Below the pieces are notes generated by a model. That model ran no database searches, had not been told where the DNA came from, and saw only the letters and a program-made list of their open reading frames with translations. Source: Xylaria sp. FL1777 (lineage: Eukaryota > Ascomycota > Sordariomycetes > Xylariales > Xylariaceae). Taken from it: a stretch of DNA of 64,000 nucleotides. The stretch is from the NCBI GenBank assembly GCA_022578965.1, contig MU400514.1, forward strand, positions 186,001 through 250,000, read 5' to 3'. The first letter of the stretch is position 1. Every line of letters begins with the position of its first letter. The translations under genes and the position numbers were made by a program. Positions 56,735 through 64,000 of this stretch are shown piece by piece.

Positions 56735-58935
56735 ATGGCTGGCCTCATGAGCAAGCGTCAACAGGCACGCAATGAGCGCGCCCTTCAGGATCTCGTCCAA
56801 AGTGTCCCCGGCAATAACGTATGCGCCGACTGCGGCGCCCGAAATCCATGTATGTTCTGCTTCGCTGAATCCCTTTGTCGTTGCACGGCAACTCTTCCTG
56901 TCTTCCGCAAGGGAATGCTGACATAGCCGTCTTTCCAGCCTGGGCATCGTGGAATGTAGGTGCACCGAGGCACAAACCGCCCCCATCCCCGTCGTAGTGT
57001 TACCCATTCAAACCTTGCGCTGCGGCGCGGGTGCACACTATTGGCCAGTGGGCACAACTGGCACTGAGGTAGCGGAGTGCTGACAACTATGGCTACAGTT
57101 GGGTATATTCCTGTGTATGCGATGCGCGGCCATCCATCGCAAGCTGGGAACTCACATTTCCAAGGTCAAGTCGCTGAGCATGGATAGCTGGACCAATGAA
57201 CAAGTTGAGGTACGACAGCTACTAAGACAACACCCTCTACAACGCGGGATTCTAATTGCTCTTGCGGTAGAGTATGAAACGAACAGGAAATGCGGCTTCG
57301 AACAAGACGTACAACCCCCAGGGCAAGCGGCCGCCTGTGCCTGTCGATGCCGACGAAGCCGATTCCGCCATGGAACGATTCATCCGATCGAAATATGTGC
57401 AACCGCCCAGTCGAACCCCGACGAATGGCCCAACGAGAAATAACACAGGAAGCTCAGACGAAGGCACACCTCCGCCATTACCACCTAAGACGGGTACTCG
57501 GTTCTTCAAGTCAGGGACGCTCTCGTTTCGATCTAAGAAAGACCCTCAAAGTCCACGCGAAAGCACGTCTCCGCAACATACTCTACCACCGCGTGACGAC
57601 CACCTACGCAGCAAGCCATCCAAAGTTTTCGGGGCCAGTGTGCACCAAGATAGTGTAGAAGCTACGGCGCTGAAGTTAACACAGCTTCGTGACATGGGGT
57701 TCGCGGACGACAAGCGTAATGCCATGATATTAAAAGGGGTAAATGGCAATCTAGAAAAGACGATTGAAGCTCTGGTGCGTCTTGGTGAAGGGGGCGGGGC
57801 GATCTCGCCAGGCCTGACGACTCCTCGAGATCCGTTGTCGAGGTCCTTGACGCCGAAACCAACCAAAGTGATTACGAATGGCCTCTCTCTATCGAAGCCG
57901 AGTCCTCCTCTCCCAGTTCAAAGTCCGTCGTCGCCGTCAAATGATCCTTGGGAAATATCACCTGCGCAGCCCCAATCATCGCAGTCTACCGGCACATTGC
58001 AGAACAAGAACCCCTTCTACAATAATAACCCCTTCGGTGCGCCAAGTCAACAGCAGAATGAATACAACTTGAACCAGTCTATACAGAACCTGTCGCTGGC
58101 ACCGTCGCAACCGCCACTCTTCCCCCATCATACAGGGGGGGCTCCTACGACGCAACCGGTATCTCAGTCTACCTATTCGCATTCCATGACCCCGCCTATG
58201 CCGCAGATGCAGAATTTGGCATCGATATCGTTCAATAACCAAACATACCCTCAACCATCACAGTTATCACAGCAAGGTTACAATCCCTTTTTACAGGCCC
58301 CTTCGACGCTACAACAGCCTTTGACCCTTAACACATCTCCGTACCAGTACCAGGGATCTCTCATGAATAACCCGTTTACGAAATCGCCAACAAGAGTCGC
58401 TCCGCCCATGTTAAACCAGATACCCGAGCAAGCGCAGCAAAATGTATATAATTCACCCCAAACCCCGTATAGTGCCAACCCTTTCATGATGATGGGCCAG
58501 CCAGCTCAGGTATCTCAACCTATCCAACAACAGTGGTATCAACAAACCCAGCAACAGGCCCAAAGCATCCAGCCAAACTATTCCACCCAACGGGCAGATA
58601 AGGAATCGATTATGGCCTTGTACAATTACGCACAACCTGCTCCAGTCTCGATGCAATCACCGGGACAGGGAACTCCCAACCCTTTTGAGACAGGCTCAAT
58701 GGCTTCTGCTCAGCCGCAGATGCAAACATCCTCCCAGCAAAGCCCTTCGACTGGAACAAACAATCCATTTGTACACAACACGGCCGCCCCTGCACCCTCC
58801 CCCTTTGCGGCCACTAATCTAGCGGCTTCTAGTGCACGAAGTCGAGAGAGCATGATGCTCGGAATGGAAATGGCCTGGAATAACGGGCGACACAGCCCGG
58901 ATGCATTCGCCAGCTTGAGTGCGAGAAGTGGATAA
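56735..58935 (+). CDS. ArfGAP with UBA domain and Q/N/P-rich tail (Gts1/Ucp3-like)
   Basis: Four exons: 56735-56849, 56939-56955 (only 17 nt), 57099-57209 and 57271-58935, giving 635 aa. The tiny exon 2 supplies SWASWN of the finger. The zinc finger is CADC (30-33), 16 residues, then CMRC (50-53), with the arginine finger in AIHRKLG at Arg58 and the typical [12 protein letters not shown] after it. This is a GTPase-activating domain for Arf proteins, which ends Arf signalling during vesicle coating. A UBA domain lies at about 210-255 ([20 protein letters not shown] then [14 protein letters not shown]). The rest is Gln/Asn/Pro/Ser-rich with repeated NPF tripeptides (NNPFG, NNPFT, PNPFE, NNPFV), which bind EH-domain endocytic proteins. 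The same layout is found in yeast Gts1 and fission-yeast Ucp3. Confidence 0.94.
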
Positions 58936-59113
58936 CGAGGTGTCAACGTCTTATATCCGTGTATATTGTATGAACCTATCAACCTATGATGTAGTTATAA
59001 TATAATGAAGCCTCGCCACGAGGAAAGGATATGTAATGTCTCAGCTGAAGAAAAAAAACGAAGTATGACTCATTCTCATTTCACACTGCAGACCTATCTT
59101 TTTACCTACGTCC
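58936..59113. other. Short spacer between convergent genes
   Basis: An AT-rich 178-bp gap between the stop codons of the ArfGAP (+) and GT90 (-) genes. The two 3' UTRs probably overlap. Confidence 0.6.
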
Positions 59114-61064
59114 TCACTTGTGAATCTCCTTTAGTGAAAATTCCTCCCATGTCATCTCCTCTAGGTCATCAAAGGCACCCTCATCGACGCGCACCACCTT
59201 GCTCCAGCCCCGGATCAGCCCCCGCCAGTAACACATTTCAGCCGCGGGGCTGAAGTAACCCCCGTCCTCGAACAGCGCGCGCTGTCGCCTCGCGATCCCC
59301 TCGGCGATGGTCGGGTGCGCCTCCAGCCAGGCCACAGTGGCCTCGAGATCGCTCCAATCGGGCGCCACGAAGACGATGTTGGCCTCGGAGGCGTCGTACT
59401 CGGTCGGCCACGCGCCGCGCACCCACGGCGCCGGGTACGGCGCCAGCGGGGGCGGCTTCTCACGGTCCCCGAGGTCGATGGGGCGGCGGGGCAGGCCGCC
59501 GGACGTCGTCGTCCCCTTGCCCCCTCCCTCCTGCATCCACTGCTGCGACCCGGCGGACGAAGGGTTGAAGAGGGAAGAGAATAGCGAGCGCAGCGAGAGT
59601 CGGGGTGGCGGTGACAATGACGACGACGAAGATGAGAACGGCGGTGAAGATGGTGGCGGCGACGGGGAGTCGAGCGCCGAGGGGTCCAGCGTGTAGCTGA
59701 AGACGGGCCGCAGCAGATGCGTGACGTGCTGGATCCACGCCACGGGCGGCGTGAGCACGACGCTCGCGCACAGGTTGTGGAACTGGAACCGCCCGCTGTA
59801 CGTCACGCCCTCGGTGTGGATGATGTACTTGTAGCGGCAGAAGTCCTCGATGCGCAGCGCGTTGGTCGCATTACGCTCCGTCGTGTCGGAAATCTTCCTA
59901 GACGAAGAAGACGAAGAAGGAGGAGGAGAAGAAGTCCAGTCGAGCGCCTCGATGTCGGCCCATCGCCTCGCCCCCGCATGACTGCCCGCTGCCCCCTCGC
60001 CCGTCCCGAACGCCCGCACCAGGTTCTGCCGCAGACGGCCCGCGCGCGGGTTGTTGAACCACGTGGTGCCGCGCCACACGGCGCGCGGGATCTTGGCGCC
60101 GAAGGAGGATGAAGGGGAAGAGGAGGAGGAAGAGGAGGAGGAGGAGGAGGACAAAGATGACGACGAGGAGGTCGCTGCCTCGAGCTCCGCCTCGATCTCC
60201 GATATCCGCGCCGCGGCCCGCGACAGTGACCCCACGAACGGCAGCGGCCACGAGTAGAAGCTGAAGTGCGGGATCGGGAAGAACCGCTTCGGGGCGCCCG
60301 ACGGCGTCCGCTGCAGCGCGGCATCCGCCGGCCGCGAGTACGAGAACGTCCCCGCCTGCGGGTCGTCGTGGTGGTTGAAGGCGAAGATGGTGTCGGGGAT
60401 GTGCGCGAAGGGGGACCCCGGCGACGATGCAGCAGCAGGACGCGGCCATGTTAGGAGCGCGTTGGCGATCTGGTGTAGTGTTGCGGCCCGGTGCGCTAGC
60501 ATGTCCCGGCTTAGATCGCCCTTGCGCGCTGCCGAGAGGATGTAGAGCTGTTGTGACTGTTAGTTAGCGTCGGCCCCTTCTTTTTTTTTTTTTTTTTTTT
60601 TTTTTTTTGGTCTTTCGGTTTCCGGCCCCCGGCTCCCTTACCTGGCCGTCCCGGATCCGCGCCACTAGGGGCCCGAGATTACTCGGCAACCGCTCCAGCT
60701 TGAACGGGCCCTTGGCTACTTCGTTGTCCACCTGCTCCAGCAGACCGGGGAAGCTCGCGCGACATTGGTCCTCGGTCAAAAACCGATTGCTTCGCAGCTC
60801 TGGGGGTAGAGCATTGTGTCTCTCCCCTTCGTGCGGCCGGACCTGGGCCTGGACCTGGGACTGGGACTGGGACTGGTATGCTTCCGGATTCGTCGACCGC
60901 GACCCGTCGAGGCTCTCGTCCGGCACGAGCAGGAAGCAGTAAATTGCGAGACAGACGACCGAAATGACGACAATCTGCCGGAGCCGTGCCGTCTGCCTCG
61001 CGCTGCGGTGGTGCATGTGCGAGACGCCCATTGGTACGCTGGTGAAATGCGTTCTGAGTGACAT
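59114..61064 (-). CDS. CAP10-type glycosyltransferase (GT90 family)
   Basis: Two exons, 61064-60642 and 60547-59114, giving 618 aa. The intron (GTAAGG, CTAACTAAC branch, ACAACAG) contains a run of 28 A on this strand. The N-terminus is a type II membrane anchor (IVVISVVCLAIYCFLLV, about 31-47) after a basic cytosolic stretch. The lumenal part has the CAP10/POGLUT core: RFFPIPHFSFYSWPLPF, KIPRAVWRGTTWFNNPRAGR, RIEDFCRYKYIIHTEGVTYS then GRFQFHNLCASVV, and a C-terminal helix bundle. Family members transfer xylose or glucose in the Golgi or ER; in fungi they build capsule or cell-wall glycans. Two Ser-rich insertions (near residues 265-285 and 350-365) and a Pro/Ser loop swell the domain beyond its usual length. 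The gene is very GC-rich. The start could also be a later ATG (residue 12 or 17). Confidence 0.9.
60581..60608. repeat. Homopolymer T28 inside an intron
   Basis: 28 consecutive T on the plus strand, within the single intron of the GT90 gene. As poly-A in the transcript it lies between the donor and the branch site. Confidence 0.9.
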
Positions 61065-63020
61065 AAAACGATGGCAAAATTGAACCCGATCCTGTTTTCT
61101 ACATCATCGTCTGCCCGCCCTTCCCTTTTTTGCCGCAATCGATGTTAGAAATCGGCGTCTGTTGGCGTTCGTTTATTATTCGTCCCTAACAACGAATCTC
61201 TAGGTACCTTGGATGTCGCCTCGCTTGCTGGAGAAGCTACTTTGCAGCCCGCGGCGCCAAGCAATGACGAAAACCGAGAAAGAAAGCAGGACGGAAGCGA
61301 AGCGGTGGAGTTTGTATTTTTTTGGCGCAATGCGAGCCCGCATTCCCCCCCTTCATCGCGGGCGGACGCGAGTGGGCAGATGTCGGATCATCTCATCTTA
61401 TACGTGTAAGCGTCGCCGGGACATGTGCCTCCGAAACGGGGAATAAGGCTCCTGTTTTTGTCCGTCTCTTCCGCTCTTATTCCCTGGGCATTCGAGCTGT
61501 GTGTGCAATGCATGCCTGCATGAGTGGGATCTACATTACAGGGTCCCCGGTTCGTGGGGAAATATTGATTAAACTTTCCCCGCCCTGGATGGACTCTGTT
61601 ATTTACTTGGCGTAGGCTCTTTATATAGAGGGCTATTAATGGCGAGCGTTCCCAGTGGTCGGAACCAAGTAAGGTAGAGTTTTGGCAGTCTGGTAGAAGG
61701 TTTGTTGTACCGGCAGTCGTATTTCTACATGTCCTATAGACAAGTCTGAGCCCCATGAATTACGAGAGAGAAATCTCGTTACACGCGCTGAACACCTTGT
61801 ACGCTATCCAAATGCGAAGTTCAGTGAGACGCCGAGACCGTGCTCCGCTGAACTGAGATCTATTGAGACTGTCTCTCATGTTTAGAAGTGAAGCTATTCA
61901 GCCCTCGCTTATCTAAGACATATTGGCGGACCCCGGCGGTTAGGTAAGGCGTACCAATTGTATATAGATTCAAGGACAGCCACCAAGCGCCCGGAAGGCA
62001 GTTATGGACCTTGGTAGCCATAACAGAACTCCTTGTTATAACTCTCAATCTAGGATCTGGCACAAGTGCCCAGCTTTCCGTCCTATGCTCTTCCGTGGTA
62101 AATTCCATTTCCAGTATCCCCGTTGTACTGCCCATTCGATCTAATTTATACTACTTCTTGAACCACTGTCGTTTAATTATACTGATCTGTATTTTTGCAG
62201 TCTCCAATCTGTCTTTATCGGCGTCTCGTGCGCAGAATGTGAGCAACCTTACTGCCAGTGTTAGCTCTTCGCTACAATATAATTCGAGCGGGTTCGTTGC
62301 TTTCACCCCTGTGACTGGCTACTGGCCAATTTCCAACCACTAGAGAAAAGAATACCTACCTCATCTCGCTAATCTCATGTACCGGGGTGTACTGTAGTGT
62401 ACTACAACACCGATACAGGATGACCACTTACAGCTCGTTATAGGCAGTGAGCTTAGGCGATGCTAGTACCGAAGCTTTCGACATCGTTCCACTGTCTTCG
62501 ACTTTAAGTAGCTGAGCCGCTGTATACAGGTACTCAATATACCTACTGAGGTGCGTTTTTTGTAGCGAGTTATACTGATGGCATAGCCATAGATTGAGAG
62601 CATAGGTATCTTAGGAGACTACAGGATCTTGTATTACGTGATAGCTAGTCAATTCCCAGTGACTACTGGGAACAACGGTCCTGGACAATGTCCTCATCTC
62701 AAAGTCTTGGGGCCATCCAAGGCCTCATAAATACAGAGCTTGAGCACTGGCGACCGACTTGTACTGGAGGAATGGCGGCTGGACTTAGACTCGTTTTGCG
62801 CAAATGCGCATAACGTAGCCTATATAAACTGTGACCATATTTTTTTTCCATCTCAAAGATATTTGAATACATTTACTTTATTAAATAGTTATTCGTTGAA
62901 CACTTACTTTATTACTATTTGTTGAACTTTTGATTTCTTAACTCTTTGTCGAGCCTTTACTTCATTGACTATTTGCCGAACTTTCGCTGAACCTTCTCTA
63001 AACACTTAACTTAAGCAACA
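61065..63020. other. Intergenic, no gene seen
   Basis: The left 350 bp is GC-rich and holds the GT90 promoter. The rest is AT-richer, with short frames on both strands. A 110-codon hydrophobic frame at 62011-62343 (+) has no splice or domain support. 62830-63010 is T-rich and repetitive (gttgaac/ttactttatt motifs) and probably the leader of the next gene. Confidence 0.55.
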
Positions 63021-64000
63021 ATGCACCTAACGCTGCCGAAGCTCTCTATACTCGGGCCTCTACCATATCATGGCGGTGGCCATACTACTAGAAGCATAAC
63101 ATCCGTGCCCAATTTAGGCAGCCTCGGAAGGTCTGTATACTCAGTCTCAACTTATGAGCCTCCGATCGAGCTTCCTTCCTGTAAGTCATTTCATCAGTCT
63201 TCTCTGAAATCGGCCAAAATAGAAACGGGTCAGTCACTCCTCGAGTGTGCCCGTTGCGCAACTCAGCAATGCCGACCTTGTTCTACCTAATGTATAACAC
63301 CTCTTTTCAGTTAGTTTCGGATCTATTGAAGAGTGCCCGACCTTGTGGGATTACGAGTTTAGAATAAAAGATCCGGATCACCGACCCCTACCCCCAGCGC
63401 ATGGTCCTAAACAGAATGTAATACAAGGCCTCAAACCTATTAGCTCTGACAATAACAACGCCGTCTCATTCTCTTTTTTTTGCCCAATCCGGCGGAACTG
63501 ACACTGGAGTGGAAACATACAACCCTTTCCCTGTCCTATTAATACCTCGTCACTACGGGTTTGTACTTGTTCATGCGGCTGAAATTGAGGGCGAAAGATG
63601 CTATGCCTCTAAAGAGTTGGTAGAGACTTATAGTATCTATTCAGAGGACAGCCGCGGCCGGGTGCGCATCACGTGGCAGAAGAAAGATGACGATATCTTC
63701 ACACATACGTGGTGTGAAGTTCTGGAAAGTAGTCAAATGAGAGGTGTGGCTTCTCTGATCCTGGGGAAAGACCGTCCAAGACGAAAATGCACCGGTTTTT
63801 CAGCTACCGAAGACGTCATTGAATTGCGCAAACAGTGTCTTCTGTCTTCACATTTCGAGAAATTCAGCCCTTATCCGTCTAGGTTGAACGCCAAAAGTGC
63901 CGTAGCTGAGCAACATCCCGAGATTGAGAAGCCAACAACATGGTTTGAAAGTACAGGGTTCAATTTGCCAGACACCGAGCGGTTATCTAGCGCGGTTACC
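63021..64000 (+). CDS. Partial unrecognised gene with an apparent one-base frameshift
   Basis: Exon 1 63021-63180 ends at a strong donor (GTAAGT); exon 2 starts at 63311 after CCTCTTTTCAG. The join is in frame and gives ...IELPSFSFGSIEECPTLWDY. The frame then reads protein-like sequence up to SFSFF at a run of eight T (63474-63481), and stops at a TGA soon after. From the T run on, the next frame is open without a stop to the window edge (more than 500 bp). It reads AQSGGTDTGVETYNPFPVLL and continues with mixed, globular-looking composition (for example RVRITWQKKDDDIFTHTWCE). One fewer T would give a single continuous protein. This could be a sequencing or assembly error at a homopolymer, or a real disabling mutation. 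No family was recognised, and the gene continues beyond 64000. Confidence 0.55.

Noticed and set aside
62011..62343. 110-codon hydrophobic frame near the right end
   Set aside because: No signal-peptide-like start, domain, or splice context; composition like the surrounding spacer.

Overview
The window is nuclear DNA of a filamentous ascomycete (Pezizomycotina, most likely Sordariomycetes). The evidence is short GT-AG introns of about 50-200 bp with CTAAC/CTGAC-like branch points, single genes separated by long AT-rich spacers, no operons, and a gene set typical of this group: an Uds1 septation protein, an Unc104-type kinesin with a C-terminal PH domain, F-box and ankyrin proteins, a GMC oxidoreductase, a LaeA-like methyltransferase and a CAP10 glycosyltransferase. 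The genus cannot be named from the sequence alone. All splice junctions were placed by eye from donor/acceptor consensus and reading-frame continuity; every complete multi-exon model sums to a multiple of three.

Layout. 1-2718 holds no recognisable gene. 2719-5096 (-) is a four-exon Uds1-domain gene. 5097-14417 is gene-poor; it contains a decayed ankyrin-like gene (about 6604-7766, -) and one intact VOC/glyoxalase-fold gene (12008-12433, -). 14418-16867 (+) is a leukotriene A4 hydrolase/M1 aminopeptidase homologue. 18236-23617 (+) is a kinesin-3 motor. 25075-27157 (+) is a secreted GMC oxidoreductase. 27747-29306 (+) is a large F-box-like protein. 29930-30190 (-) is an 86-residue protein made almost entirely of DnaJ-type CxxCxGxG zinc-finger motifs. 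30191-34461 is strongly AT-rich and gene-free.

The right half is denser in housekeeping genes: pyruvate kinase (34462-36324, +), an F-box/ankyrin protein (37779-39778, -), Swc4 of the SWR1/NuA4 chromatin complexes (40691-42598, -), a p24 alpha-class cargo receptor (43296-44234, +) and a Yck-type casein kinase I (45448-47040, -). These are followed by a group II PLP-dependent decarboxylase (49849-51480, -) diverging from a LaeA-like methyltransferase (53450-55298, +), a Gts1/Ucp3-like ArfGAP with UBA domain (56735-58935, +), a CAP10/GT90 glycosyltransferase (59114-61064, -), and an unrecognised gene that runs off the right edge (63021-64000, +).

Several genes act in the secretory and trafficking system (p24 receptor, ArfGAP, GT90, kinesin-3, plasma-membrane casein kinase), but nothing suggests they are co-regulated. 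No tRNA, rRNA, CRISPR array or intact transposon was found. The items most worth a second look are the six-fold CxxCxGxG mini-protein beside an AT-rich block, the edge gene with a one-base shift at a T8 run, the methyltransferase whose central exon junction does not resolve canonically, and the sharp base-composition switch inside the GMC oxidoreductase gene.
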